Below, piece by piece: positions 1 through 15,224 of a stretch of DNA of 64,000 nt. The position numbers and the translations under genes were made by a program. The notes under the pieces are model-generated. The model was not told the origin of the DNA, ran no database searches, and was given only the letters and a program-made list of their open reading frames with translations. How positions within the stretch are numbered: the first letter of the stretch is position 1; the number at the start of each line of letters is the position of its first letter. Origin of the DNA: Amyelois transitella (Eukaryota > Arthropoda > Insecta > Lepidoptera > Pyralidae); NCBI RefSeq assembly GCF_032362555.1, contig NC_083520.1, positions 5,704,001 through 5,768,000 of the forward strand. Reading direction: 5' to 3'.

Positions 1-1209
1 ATATTATAAAGTATTACAAATACAGAAATTAAACATTAACATGCTTTCAAATTCAAACTTAAGCTATCCTCGAATTTTATTATCAGTAAGGATAAAGCAG
101 ATCTAGCTCAGGACATATACATACATACTTATTAAATTAAAATAACGTAAAAACTAAAAATAAATAGGATAATAAAATATGTACTTGTAAACATATCAGG
201 GCGTAAAAATAGGATAAAAGCGAAAGACACGCTAACGATTGAAAACAAAACAAAATAATTTTAATATCCGGTGCCGCGAAAACAGGAGGAGGTTTGTTGA
301 AAATATAAAAAATACAATCACTTCATATCAGTTCGGAAACAATCCCCTCATGGTACTAAAGCATGGGATTATACTTAATTTCTTTTTAAATTTTTGAGGG
401 TAATGTAACTTCCATATACAAAAATAACACTTAAAACCCTTTCTTTATATATTTAAAGGTAAAAATAAAACTATAACGTGATTCGGGTCGATGGGGGTTT
501 TAAAATCACAAATAAAATCGACTCAAATTAGTTGTTTACCCTTCACCTTTATTTCAAAATATGACTGTAGGTTTTGCATTGGGACGATGTTCTTTTCGAT
601 ATACACTTAGCTAAATCCTGCCATCAACATTTAAAAAATATATTTTTGATTAAAAGAGTCGATCTTCTTTAGGAAGCACTATACTTACTGGAGTGGTGCT
701 TCCTAAATATAAATAAATATTAAATATTATGATGTTAACAATTTTTTCATAATATGGAAATTACATTAAAACTGCAACTGATACAATAATATTCAAGCAA
801 TCACAAGTTTGCGCAAGATCTACGGATCTCGCAACCCAATCGTCATGAATGAAAGCAAACACTTTATCGCATTTCTGAACCCAAATAATTAATACGCACC
901 ATCACAATATTAATGTCAAAAAGTTTTCCGGTCATGAAGAGATCAATTATCTCAGTAAATTTTTTATTTTACTAGAAATGAAATTAAACTCTACTCTGGC
1001 TAAGAACAAATTCGGCCGCCTGGGAACTAATAACTTTTTGACACATGTATACAGTCACACTTATTCATTTAGTACTGGCTGTTACTAAATATTTTAAGAT
1101 AAATTCTGCGCTTTTTCCCAATTCAAATATCGTATTCTGTAACTGCCAATGCCAAATTGAAATAAAAAAGTTTCAAAAAAAGAAAATGTATTTTTGCACA
1201 TGCGCTCAC
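1..1209. other. No gene seen; AT-rich left edge
   Basis: I find no convincing exon here on either strand. The zinc-finger gene to the right is read leftwards and its last visible exon ends in a donor at 1210, so this stretch is presumably part of its next intron. The only structure is a short perfect inverted repeat at about 668-706. Confidence 0.5.
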
Positions 1210-4200
1210 CTGTGTGCACTCGTTTGTGCGTATTGAGGCTGGACTTCTGTGTGAAACGCTTGAGGCAAAGATCACATTGAAAAGGTCGTTCACCCGTGTG
1301 TGTGCGCATGTGGACTTCTAGGTACGGCTTGCGACAGAAAGCTGCATCGCAAACCTTGAAACAAAACAAAGTTCATCGTAATTATGGCCCGGATCTAAAT
1401 GTACTTGGGTGAGTATCGTACTTTTTCCCTAGTCACAAATTCAACTTTTTACATAATCCGATTATGGACTATGGTCTTATTAAATACTAGCTGTGCCCGC
1501 GACTTCGTCCGCGTGGAATAGTTACTTTGGGCACCATTGAAGCCCTCAAGGATGAATAAGTTTCCCCGTTGTTTCTTTTTTTCACATTTTCCATTATTTC
1601 TTCGCTCCTTAGTATTGATGCAGCGTGATGTTATATAGCCTAAAGCCTTCCTCGATAAATGGTCTATTCAACGCAAAAAGAATTTTTCAATTCGAACCAG
1701 TAGTTCCCGAGATTAGCGCGTTCAAACAAACAAACTCTTCAGCTTTATAATATTAGTATTAGTATAGATAACGGCCTCTGTGGCGCAGCGGTAGTACGCT
1801 TGTCTGTGACACCGGAGGTCCAGGGTTCGAATCCCGGACAGGGCATGATGCGAAAAGAACTTTTTCTGATTGGCCTGGGTCTTGGATGTTTATCTATATA
1901 AGTATTTATTATAAAATTATTAATATAGTATCGTTGAGTTTGTATCTCGTAACACAAGTATGAACTTACTTTGAGGCTAATGAAAAAAAATTATAGTAAT
2001 ACTTATAGGCTAGAAAAATCTAAAAACAATTCTTAGCTGTTTCACTTTTAAGGTTTAAAAAAGAAAACAATTTTCTTCCTTTGTCCTTCCTTTCTGTGAA
2101 TTAGATCTAGAAAATTTTATTGGACACTTACAGTACACTGGAAGGGCTTGTTTCCAGAGTGAAGCTTCATATGGACGTAATACGATGACGCGGAAGACAG
2201 TACTTTGCCGCATACCTGAAAATAGAGATACCATTATATGTATAATAAAAATGTCTTGTTATTTTATTCACTCCGTGTAGAAGCTTACCCTTTGTCTACT
2301 TTCGTAACAAAAAAGAGAAGATTTTTCTTTTGCTTTTTGGTAATATAAAGTACTCAAAACTTATTCTACATAAATGCCTCACAAGACTTTTAATATTGTT
2401 TCGTAGTTTCACTTACTTTACAAGCTTGTGGTTTTGAACGTGTTGCCTGTCCGCCATTCGAAACTTCCATTTTAGTTTGAACAGATCCCATGTCGACACC
2501 CAAACCCTGCACACAAATACATTTTTATATTATTTCAGTTTTGAAGTTTTTGGTTTAGTAAAAGACCTTTTCATGCCATGTAAGCTTTTCAAATAAAATC
2601 TTACTCTAAACTCTTCAACTGCCTTAGTTATAAAAATTAATAACTTACCTGAGAACACTGCCTGCCATCCATATCCATTTCAACACCTTCATCATCCATT
2701 CCTTTGAAGCTCAACTGAAAATAATTAAAATTGAGTATGCATAAATAAAATTAAAAAAATATTTGTCAACACTTACTTTAATATGCTCAGAGGCCTTATT
2801 TTTCCGCCCCTTTTAAATTTTAAGAAGTGTACCTAACTTTTGATCAATATAAAAGGCATGATGACATTTTTTTTTGTATTGGTGTTAATTTAGTTTCACA
2901 ACAACTAAACAATTGGTCAAATAATGGCACCAATAAACAATAAACTACCTGAGATAAACGAAGTAACATAACACATTATTTGAACTAGTCCAAAACGCCC
3001 CTTACAAAACGCCAGTCAAGTGTGACATCACAACTGAGTTTTTTGTTCGCTTCATGAACTTTATTTGTATGGCAGCTACCTCTATTATTGCGTTTATAGA
3101 TATGATGCTTTAATAAAAGTTATTCCATATGTTTGTTTATTCACTTCTGACATAGATTTTTAAATAACTTTGAATTTTTTAAATGGACTTTCCCATTGTA
3201 CTTTGAAAGAATATAAAAGGCAGCCAAAACTAAAACTAAAAATTCACATGACGTATTTAATTACGTGAATTATATCATGTTATTAACTAATTAATATTGT
3301 TTTAAGACCTTGTCGTCATCCCTATTGAAAGATGAGGGTCTTTGAATAACTCATACAATATCAATTTTGATTTCTATTTTTATAGAAACACATTGAATGC
3401 ATCTTCTCATTCAGGCTACTCAATTGGATAACTAAAACAAGCTGAGTTGGAACTTGCCCTTTGTAACCAGGTTTACCCAGTTTTAGATTTGTCATCAGGC
3501 CCACATGATATATGCCTCTCACATCAAATTTTTACCTCATCATCCTGTTGCTGCATTTCTTGTTGGTGCTGTTCCATTAGCTCCTGTTGGTGTTGAACTT
3601 GGTGTTGTACTATCAGGCTATCCTTTGAGTCTTCTTGGTGTGCATGGTGTTGGTTCATATTGATGATGGCATGATTAGAATCTGATCGGACTATTGTTGG
3701 GGGGCCGGAGTGTATGTGAGGATGGGAAGAGTAATAGCTGTAAAAATAACATATAATATTTGCAGATAGTTTTGAGACCTTTTAAAGGAATAATAATATT
3801 TCCTTTTACTGGTTGTTTCTGTACATTTTTTTGTAAACCTAATAGGAAAATAATTTAAATTAACTAGAAATGTCAGTTATCAATGTAAAACAAGTAAGAA
3901 TCTAATAAAGCTATAGAATTTTAAGTAACTACTGAAATGAAAAGAAACATTTCAGTACCTTTTAAATTTTTTGGCCCTATTTCTGGGTATTGGATTTTCT
4001 CATACTTAATGTGACAGCGATAGCTACAGGGTTATTTTTGTATTTATATGAAAGGACATCAAACCTCCTTACCTCATAGGCTCTGCTTTGATCTGCTGCT
4101 CGAACATGGATATAGTGGCGAGTAGGTCGCCGGGGGGCGGCACGGGGACCCCCACGCCCCGTGCCACACCCCCGACGCCCACGCCCCAGTGTGCCGGGAA

Positions 4201-6586
4201 ACTAATGGTGGACTGATTGATGCACCCCCATTTTCAGCTGCTGCCACCTGTGGGAGTAGTCAGAATATTATGTCTTAACATATATAGATATTAATGTAAA
4301 ACTTTTTTGAGCCTTGAAGTTCCAAAAGGTGCACTTAATACTGCCTGTCAGTTTGTTTGTTAATGTTGCTAAACTAGCTTTACAAATAACAAAGAGTTCT
4401 AATAAAATTTTGACACAGTATAATAACATTCATATTAAATAATATCTAGTCTAATTAAATGACACCTCTTTTCCAGAATGATAAGCAGAGACTACATCTT
4501 TCCACTTGATCTCTGCATACTTGTTGGCTTTGCCCATACATTACATTTTTGCCAGAACATTCCCAATTTGATCAAGGTATGTTCCTTTAGGCTTGCACTT
4601 CCTATGTTCCCTTTCATATTCTCCTTGTATATGTCCTTAATGAAACTTCTTTCATTCCTTTTCTATTTCTATGGCTATTTACACTCACATTCACATCTAA
4701 CTATTCCCTTATCACGCTATTATTATCCTGTATTTTTAAACATAAAACTTGTGTGGTTCTCAGGAAACTTTAGATTAGGACCATTAAATCTCTTTGCTAT
4801 GGATGTTGTAACAGGCGACTAAAAAAAGGCTAATAAACATGGGATTCTAATTTAAAGCCCTGGGCTAGCAACCTATCACTATTTGAATCATAATACCTAC
4901 CATAATAAAACTATAATGACAAGATTATTATGTCTGTATATGATTTAAAATATTTATTATAATTACAAATGACACAGACATGTTTAGAATTAGAGAAAAA
5001 ACTGTTCTAAATCATAAACTAAACAGTAAATTTAAGGGTACTTATACTGGGTCTCATTTGTGATTTATAATAAATAATTTAAATCTATATGCACAGGTTG
5101 AGTGTTTGGATCAGCGTCATGAGGATTTATAAAAGTAATGCTCTGATATTTTTGTAACTTTAAGATGAATATAATTTGGACAGGATGATTGAAAGAAGAT
5201 GCACCAAGGAAATATATACAAGAAGTTGGAAAGGAAGGCCTTGTATTAATAGGATAGGTAGAAACAGTGTCATAAGAGAATACTGTATTAAGCTTTGTTT
5301 TTTTTTTATTTTAAATTGTATGAAAATAAGACACTAGTAAGATATTTACCTCTGTTATGATTTTTAGTCAATATTGTTTACTAAAATTAAAATACCAGTA
5401 AAATAATACAGTAGATAGGAAATTAACAATTTATCAATAAAAATTATTGGACTGCGCCAGCGCCAGGAGCCAGCCAGGCATCGAAAAAGTACTTTTTTTG
5501 ACAGTTTGACACTATTCTTTTCATTTGACAGCTTTTCGTAAAAAATCAACTTATTACCAACAAGAAATATGATTGCGAAAATTAACTTTATGGTTTGTTT
5601 CAGATCGGACGGATCTGCAATCAGTTTCCGGTTCCTCCCAAAACATGACGTCTTTTGGGAGGCACAAAAGTCTTCGTTCGGTTCATTTAGAGGCTAAGTA
5701 AAATTTATAAATTATAGTTAAGTAAAATATAATTTTGTGTACGATCTTATATGATTTATTTTGCGAATTAATTACTTCATAGGGAGTTATATTGAATTTA
5801 GTGAAAGTGTTGATATTATTAATTCATACAATATTATTCTTATTGGAATGTCTTACATTGTTTTGCGTATTGAAAAAATGTAAAAAGCACTAAATAGTTT
5901 ACTTGCAAGTACTTCATACCAGAATTCAGTATTTATAGTTTATTAAATAATTCGGTAAGTTAAAAAAAGTCTGCAAAATATTCCAAAAACAAATTTATTT
6001 ATCTCCTATAGGCAATTCAATAATATAAAAATCAATATAATAAAAAAAGAAACATTAAAATAATATTATTGATACGGTTACATATTTATATAACTACCTA
6101 TAACAAAAAAAAGGTAAGATTTTCCTCCAATTTTTTTTACAATGTTCGTAGATTCATAACTTAATAGGTATATAATATGGCGTGCTTAAGAGCATAACAA
6201 TTTTATCTGTTTATTTTGATATACACTTACTATAATAAGAGTACACATTACCGCATTTGGGCCATTGACTGAGAAATAAAAAAAATAACAGAAACAAATG
6301 AATACACTGAATGTTTTAATTAACATGTAAGTAAAAGCAAAAGTGACTATAAACTAAACACTAACAATGTATATCTACTCAGTACCTATCTAACACAAGC
6401 GCGCTTATCTCATGTTATTTGTGAATGCATATAGTTATAACTATTTGAAACATAACAACTCAACATTGATGTGTGTACGAAAGTGTAAACAAGAACATCT
6501 GAAAGCGAAATTAATTTTAACAACAAAATATTAAATGGCGGAAGCTCACCAACCGATTGTCTCCACCCAGCCTCCCCCCCGGCCAT
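1210..6586 (-). CDS. C2H2 zinc-finger transcription factor, 5' part (runs off left edge)
   Basis: Seven exons are visible on the minus strand: 6586-6550 (start MAGGEAGW), about 4240-4073, 3737-3536, 2714-2649, 2506-2417, 2215-2132 and 1354-1210. All have GT-AG borders, and phases agree from the second exon onwards. The N-terminal half is low-complexity: a Gly/Val/Pro stretch, a predicted SUMO site (IKAE in EQQIKAEP) and a Gln/His-rich segment near 3550-3640. Three C2H2 fingers follow, starting ACKVCGK, FQCTVCDA and FQCDLCLK, joined by TGERP-type linkers; the last visible exon stops in the linker after finger three, so more fingers probably lie outside the window. The protein should be a nuclear DNA-binding regulator; targets cannot be read from the sequence. 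I do not recognise the exact family member. One oddity is a frame slip at the C5 run 4225-4229, between exons one and two. Confidence 0.8.
1487..1768 (-). mobile_element. Non-autonomous Helitron, 282 bp
   Basis: Read on the minus strand, the element begins with TC (1768-1767) and ends with CTAG (1490-1487). A GC-rich hairpin (cgcggacgaagtcgcgg) lies just inside the 3' end. It sits between host A and T with no target duplication, which is the Helitron signature. It is too short to encode Rep/helicase, so it must be moved in trans. The same 3' end is seen at 26815 and, as a fragment, at 21034. The resemblance to the small lepidopteran Lep1-type Helitrons is from memory. Confidence 0.65.
1771..1957 (+). 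mobile_element. tRNA-derived SINE, full-length copy
   Basis: The head carries a pol III A box (gtggcgcagcgg, near 1781) and a perfect B box (GGTTCGAATCC, 1824-1834). The tRNA-unrelated body contains the words tgattggcctgggtcttggatgtttatctat and a tail with tagtatcgttgag. It abuts the Helitron at 1487-1768. A second copy lies at 14302-14512 on the opposite strand, and a 5'-truncated copy at about 62911-63050. Confidence 0.75.
4241..6549. other. Intron 1 of the zinc-finger gene, with repeat fragments
   Basis: No coding exon is seen. Around 4470-4640 lies a fragment of the dispersed repeat with the words gcagagactac / ctttccacttg / ctgcatactt, and at about 4752-4905 a copy of the repeat with ggatgttgtaacaggcgact and ctagcaacctatcac. 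The piece 5175-5280 looks like a remnant of a retrotransposon coding region but is too short to classify. Confidence 0.45.
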
Positions 6587-7267
6587 CAATAAAATGGCCA
6601 ATTCGTTATTGAATTTTGTCCTCAACTTTCAAGCCGAGGCTGCGCGACGCCGGTTGTTATGCGACAAGTAATTTAGTGACCACTACTGCACTAATGTAAA
6701 CAACACGAGTTTTTACGCTTTATCCAAAATTTTAGTTAAAGTTATGTCATATCGTAATGCTAAATATTAGGACAAATTTTTCAATAGATAAATCGCTTAA
6801 ATATCTCCCGTTAACAAAAACATATAATTATAAATTAAAGACCTTAGTTGAGTTTCAATGAGGTGGTGGATCATAATGTATGAAAGGAATGAGTTATAAA
6901 TTTAATATTATGGGATTTTTATGCAAAATCTTTAGTTTCATTGAGCTTATGTTATTCTCGCGGTAGATATATATAGCAATACTAAGAATCTACTTACATT
7001 TGTAACGGAACGCCTAAGTATAGTATCGTGTACAAAAACACATAAATTATATCACTAATTACACAATTTTATTAAGATTGGCCATTCGAATTATGTTTTT
7101 CTTAGACACCGACATAAAATGGCTGCTACCTCATTGTTCTGCGCGTTCGTTCGTGCGCATAGAAGCCGTGAACGCTTGGGAACGACTTCTCCGCCAATTA
7201 AAATTATGGCGCGAAATTTAAGGCCCTGTTAAATTGATTTTATGCCGGTAATTAATTGCTGTAGTTA
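6587..7267. promoter_or_regulatory. Probable promoter region of the zinc-finger gene
   Basis: The stretch just upstream of the start codon at 6586 is locally GC-rich (about 6620-6660), in contrast to its surroundings, and holds no open frame. It is a plausible 5'UTR and core promoter. No TATA box or initiator could be picked out with confidence. Confidence 0.3.
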
Positions 7268-7534
7268 TCAAAAGCCTAACCTCAGAATCGCATAAAAAAA
7301 GATAAAGACTGATATAATAATAACTATGAATACTGGAACATACAATGTTGTGTCGAAGTTCTTATTGGAATTGTTCGAATTCTGATCAGCGTCGGATTGT
7401 TTGATTTTGGTTTGCAGATGTCGTACACCTTGTAAATGGTCAATTAACTGTTTGTCTGAATTAGTATAGATGTCACAAATTGCGCAGTAATATCTTTGGT
7501 GTTTTTTGTGAGCGTTTCTCTGAAAATCTTCCAT
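7268..7534 (-). CDS. Small zinc-finger protein with C-terminal membrane anchor
   Basis: A single-exon open frame of 88 residues starting at a true ATG (7534). Residues 16-39 form one C2H2-type finger of the U1/matrin spacing: two cysteines two apart (YYCAICD), then two histidines five apart (HLQGVRH). A polar Asn/Ser/Asp-rich linker follows. The last 25 or so residues are strongly hydrophobic (from VPVFIVIIISVF to the end), as in a tail-anchored protein. A finger of this class normally binds double-stranded or structured RNA; joined to a membrane anchor, it would sit on the cytosolic face of ER or mitochondria. That role is inference. I do not recognise the family. The length, the finger and the clean hydrophobic tail argue against chance, but expression is unproven. 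Confidence 0.55.
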   Translation of the reverse strand: MEDFQRNAHKKHQRYYCAICDIYTNSDKQLIDHLQGVRHLQTKIKQSDADQNSNNSNKNFDTTLYVPVFIVIIISVFIFFYAILRLGF

Positions 7535-8950
7535 AATGTTATATTAATTGTTGAGGTATATACGAGTATTTATTCTCTACTCGTATCAGTTATTAAAAAA
7601 TGCTTGTAGGTTAATGTGATTCTTAAGCAAACCTAACTTTACTACCCTCATTTACTTAAAAAAAGATACAAATCTGACGTTTAAAATTACAAATTTTTGT
7701 ATAAATATATTAATTTTTTTTTCAAACATGTTTGTGTTGTAATTAATTATTCTCCGTTTTTATCATGCAAGGCTATTGGACTATCAGAGTTGAGCATAGG
7801 TTAAATGAATATATAGGCCTTTAAAAATTCTTCATAGGCGGAGTAAATATATAAGATGGAGTTTTTGCCTACCCCTAAATATTCATACATAGAATAGAAT
7901 AATATCATAACTCAATAAAACAGTAATTAACTGTTCTGTACTTGAAAGATTTTGGTACTAATCGATATAAGGTATCTGCATTAAACCAACCGAAGCGATA
8001 AATTAGATTTATAGAATTTTTATCTATCTGAATGTTTGTACTCGCTTCACGCAAAAACTATTGATTCTCTTAGAGGTTTATCGACTTTATTAGAGATTTG
8101 GTCCAAGTTAAAAACTGGTATAAAAAAAATTCACCCCGGGCCCGTCTCATTAAGACCCCATTAATATACAATACAGTAAGCTTTTTCAGTGACCTTTTAC
8201 GGCAAGCTAATATTTTCAATAACTTGTACAATATATTATTTAAATTATTATTACATGTAGTAATAGTAATTTAAAGCTTATTATATCTATTAACGGGTTA
8301 CCTCGATCAGCCTCTTTGGGAAGAACGGTAAAAAGCTGATGAACCGATGGCCATTATTTGTCATTCAAGCTTATATTCAAAAAGAAATACAAAACTTGGT
8401 TGCCAGGTAATTTTTTTATAATTTTGTTGAATATTTTGATCCCCGCACAAATTAAGCATAAAAATTTAGTAATATTCTATGTTATGTTTAAACTTAATTT
8501 TTTTTCTGTCTGTATTATTTTCATAACATTAGTTACTTTAACATTAGTATTAGCAATGCTAAAACATATCGCATGCATGAAGGGGCAAACTGTTGATACT
8601 GTATTTCCATCCACTCGTCTACACAGTTGTGCAAAAAATATTTTGAGTTTGAGTTTGATCCCACGAAGCCAAGGTTTCCACTCCAAAAGGCTCAAAAATA
8701 TTTTATAATAAAAACATTTTTAAATGAATATACATTTAAAAGCGTTAACACCTTTTGACACAAATCTACTATTTTTCAAACCTGTTAAAGACCATCAAAG
8801 CCATCAAACCATCAATTTTTTTTCTTAATAATTAGTCAAAGATTTAATTAATAGTTATATGCGAATTCACAGGGGTTTTCGTAATTTGCCCTTGAGTGTA
8901 ATTTTTGAAGCTCAAGATTTTATTCCAATTTCTATGTAGGTAAGTAAGAT
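7535..8950. other. Intergenic, nothing supported
   Basis: AT-rich DNA without splice-consistent open frames. The longest plus-strand open stretch (8358-8708) looks like chance. Confidence 0.5.
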
Positions 8951-8951
8951 A

Positions 8952-9195
8952 GGTGGCGTATGGTTCCCGGCACCAATATAAAAAAGAATAGGACCACTCC
9001 ATCTCGTTCCCATGGATGTCGTAAAAGGCGACTAAGGGATAGGCTTATAAACTTGGGATTCTTCTTTTAGACGATGGGTAGCAACCTGTCACTATTTGAA
9101 TCTCAATTCCATCATAAAGCCAAACAGCTGAACGTGGCCTATCAGTCTTTTCAAGACTGTTGGCACTATCTACCCCGCAAATAATATTATTACGG
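8952..9195 (+). repeat. Lepidopteran dispersed repeat, family A
   Basis: Holds, in order, gttcccggcaccaatat, the block ggaccactccatctcgttc, ggatgtcgtaaaaggcgac, taagggataggcttataa, tagcaacctgtcactattt and aacgtggcctatcagtctt. This is the best plus-strand copy of the family; reverse or partial copies are listed below. The family has no coding capacity and no obvious pol III boxes here; its class is uncertain. Confidence 0.65.
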
Positions 9196-9576
9196 ATGGC
9201 TGAACGAGGCCGAACGTGATAAACCATTGTTTTTAATTTTTCCACGTCATAGGATTGTTAAACAAAACTCAAAGTCCCACAAAATAGTAGGTCCAATATC
9301 CGGGACTGTAGTTAGTTAAATGTAGTGCACAGTGTACCTTGATCTGTGAAGTAGTCTGTTATTGTAGGTAATAGTGTAGTAATATCTATAGCCACTATTA
9401 CACTTTTCGATATTAAAGCTGTCTTAGTCTTAAAACGAATAGTGTAATAAACGTTACAGTTAGACTCTGGATTCCAAGAGTCGATGAGTCTGAATATCGA
9501 ATAGTGTAATAAGAGACCGTTCAGTCTGCACTCGCGTCTGTTTGTCCGTTACGCGCTACACATTTGTATGTAAAGA

Positions 9577-9612
9577 AAATGGCGTGCTTACTTAAGCACG
9601 CCATTTTCTATA
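9577..9612. repeat. Perfect palindrome, 17-bp arms
   Basis: The arm gaaaatggcgtgctta is followed after two bases by its exact reverse complement. Such a structure can extrude as a cruciform. It does not match the ends of the other repeats in the window, although the word tggcgtgctta recurs near 6178. Confidence 0.7.
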
Positions 9613-9664
9613 TTTCTATATTCTTTTTTACATAAATATTTAAAAAAATCATAAACACAAACAT

Positions 9665-9820
9665 ACGTTTGTATAGTCACGTCTATATCCCTTGCGGACA
9701 GAGCCAATAGTCCTGAAGAGATTGATAGGCGACGTTCAACTGTACTCAATGTCTTTAATAAAAGAATTGAGATTCAAATATTAACTTGCTAGCCCATCGT
9801 CTACAAGAATTCCATGTTTA
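9665..9820 (-). repeat. Dispersed repeat, family A (reverse copy)
   Basis: Contains cacgtctatatcccttgcgg, ccaatagtcctgaagaga, gattcaaatattaacttgct and agcccatcgtctacaaga, the reverse complement of the block at 8952-9195. Diverged and 5'-incomplete. Confidence 0.6.
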
Positions 9821-10134
9821 TTCACTAAAATTGAGTTTATCAGCTCCTACTCGGAGGCAGGCAGTTTCATAGGTCGAATGGTTCCTACACTATTATAATT
9901 AGTCAAACTCATTGCAGCAAGTGCTACGGGTGCTACGACAATTTCTTGGGGCTGCGAAAGTACAGGTTACAGGTACAGAGTGCGTGCATGTGAGTAAGCG
10001 TTCGTTTTTCAGCCTAGTGTAATAGCGAGCAGTTTACTAGACTCTCAGATGGTTTTAATATCGCGTGCTGAATATCGAATGGTGTAAGAGGGTTTTATGG
10101 TAGTAATGCAGTAAATGTTGCCACTTAACATAGT

Positions 10135-10151
10135 GTTCCTTTTGTCTTTTT
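10135..10151 (+). promoter_or_regulatory. Possible oligopyrimidine (TOP) start of RpL11 mRNA
   Basis: A run of pyrimidines (ccttttgtcttttttatt) lies 70-80 bases before the RpL11 start codon. Ribosomal protein mRNAs in animals usually begin within such a tract, which couples their translation to growth signalling. The exact start base is not shown by the sequence. Confidence 0.35.
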
Positions 10152-10217
10152 TATTTGACAGTCGGACACAATTTTCTTGCTGGCAATAATTTGATTTCTT
10201 TCACAAAGTTGTTAACC

Positions 10218-13996
<3,779 letters not shown>

Positions 13997-14084
13997 ATAA
14001 ATTAAGTAAAACAAATTTAAAAATCTGACTGGATTTTATTTCAAAACATATAAGTGGATAGGTAAACAGATATAACACATCATA

Positions 14085-14270
14085 CATATAGTCACGTCTA
14101 TATTCCTTGAGGGGTAGACAGAGCAACAGTCTTGAAAACCCATAGATCACATTCAGCTTTTTGGCTTGATTTTAGTTTGCTAGCCCATCGCCTTAAAGAA
14201 GCATCCCAAGTTTAAAGTCCTATCGTTAGTCGCCATCCTTGGGAAAGGAGTGATCCTATTTTTCATAATT
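14085..14270 (-). repeat. Dispersed repeat, family A (reverse copy)
   Basis: Shows cacgtctatattccttgagg, ggtagacagagcaacagtct, gctagcccatcgccttaaag and ttagtcgccatccttgg, in the reverse order of the 8952 copy. Confidence 0.6.
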
Positions 14271-14301
14271 ATAAATAAATATATATGGGACAAATTACAC
14301 T

Positions 14302-14512
14302 GAGTTAGCCTTGAATTAAGTCCGAGACTTGTGTTACGAGATACTTACTCAACGATACTATATTTTATAATAAATACGTATATAGATAAACATCCAAGAC
14401 CTAGGCCAATCAGAAAAAGTTCTTTTCTCATCATGCCCTGGCCAGGATTCGAACCCGAGACCTCCGGTGTCACAGACAAGCGTACTACCGCTGCGCCACC
14501 GAGGCCGACAAT
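14302..14512 (-). mobile_element. tRNA-derived SINE, second full copy
   Basis: Minus-strand copy of the SINE at 1771. The B box lies at 14455-14445 (reverse of ggattcgaacc) and the A box near 14500. The body and the tagtatcgttgag tail are conserved. It lies between RpL11 and DRC1. Confidence 0.75.
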
Positions 14513-15224
14513 CTATGCCGGGAATCACATGGCGCCCATATTTGTTTGTATTTGCGATTAAACTACCTACTTTTACTGTGTGCACTTTCTTATGTTTAAA
14601 CATTTATCTTACTCTGCGCCAACGCCAATCACCTGTTTGGTTTTCATTCCACCCAAAGGTTGACTGGAAGACATTGTATTAGCGATAAGTCCGCCCTTGT
14701 ACTATCGCTATCTGTTTTAAGTTGTTTTGTATGTTTTACTCTTATGGTACAATAAAGAGTTTTATCTATTTTCTAAGACTGCTTATCGTGAAGGTCTATT
14801 ACTGTTCCGATCTCCGATTGATTCTTTATGCTTAAAGTAGTATAGTGCCATCTATCCTTCTAATCCCATGGTTGACCGATTTTGTCTCAGTAGTCTTAAA
14901 GTAGAAAGAGACAAGCGGTCTTTAGTCACACCAGTGCGATTACAGAATTTTTAAACTGATCCGTAGAATTATTTATAATTAAGTAAATACTCTAAAATCC
15001 ATAGTCACACCCTAAACACGATTTATATCCTATATGTCATGCTTTTTTATTTTCCCCGCGATCATGGATCATTCGTCAAAGCATGTATTAGATAAGCAGT
15101 GTCCCGGGTAACCAAATCACTATGGAAACAAGCTGATCGAAATTTTGTTACGTCAATTTTGATACATCAACTGCCAATCAGTAGCATTTGTGGGTATTTT
15201 TGTTGAATTTACATTGAAATTACC

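Larger units (their letters stand above)
9397..10100. mobile_element. Possible MITE-like element(s) with TIR cactattacactattcgatatt
   Basis: The motif ctattacacttttcgatatt occurs at about 9405, and its inverse (aatatcgaatagtgtaata / aatatcgaatggtgtaag) at about 9493 and 10079. The spacing allows either a short element (about 9400-9513) or a longer one that has taken up a family-A repeat (9665-9820) and a perfect palindrome (9577-9612). No coding capacity. Exact ends and target duplication are not resolved. Confidence 0.35.

Noticed and set aside
1771-1850. A tRNA gene
   Set aside because: A and B boxes are present, but the sequence runs on into a repeated non-tRNA body with two more copies in the window, so it is a SINE head.
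4478-4822. 114-residue open frame on the plus strand
   Set aside because: It reads through pieces of dispersed repeat families A and B.
8358-8708. 116-residue open frame on the plus strand
   Set aside because: Composition is that of AT-rich DNA, with no domain, no splice context and a competing open frame on the other strand.
14331-14682. Open frames of 71-81 residues on both strands
   Set aside because: They are translations of the SINE copy at 14302-14512 and its flank.
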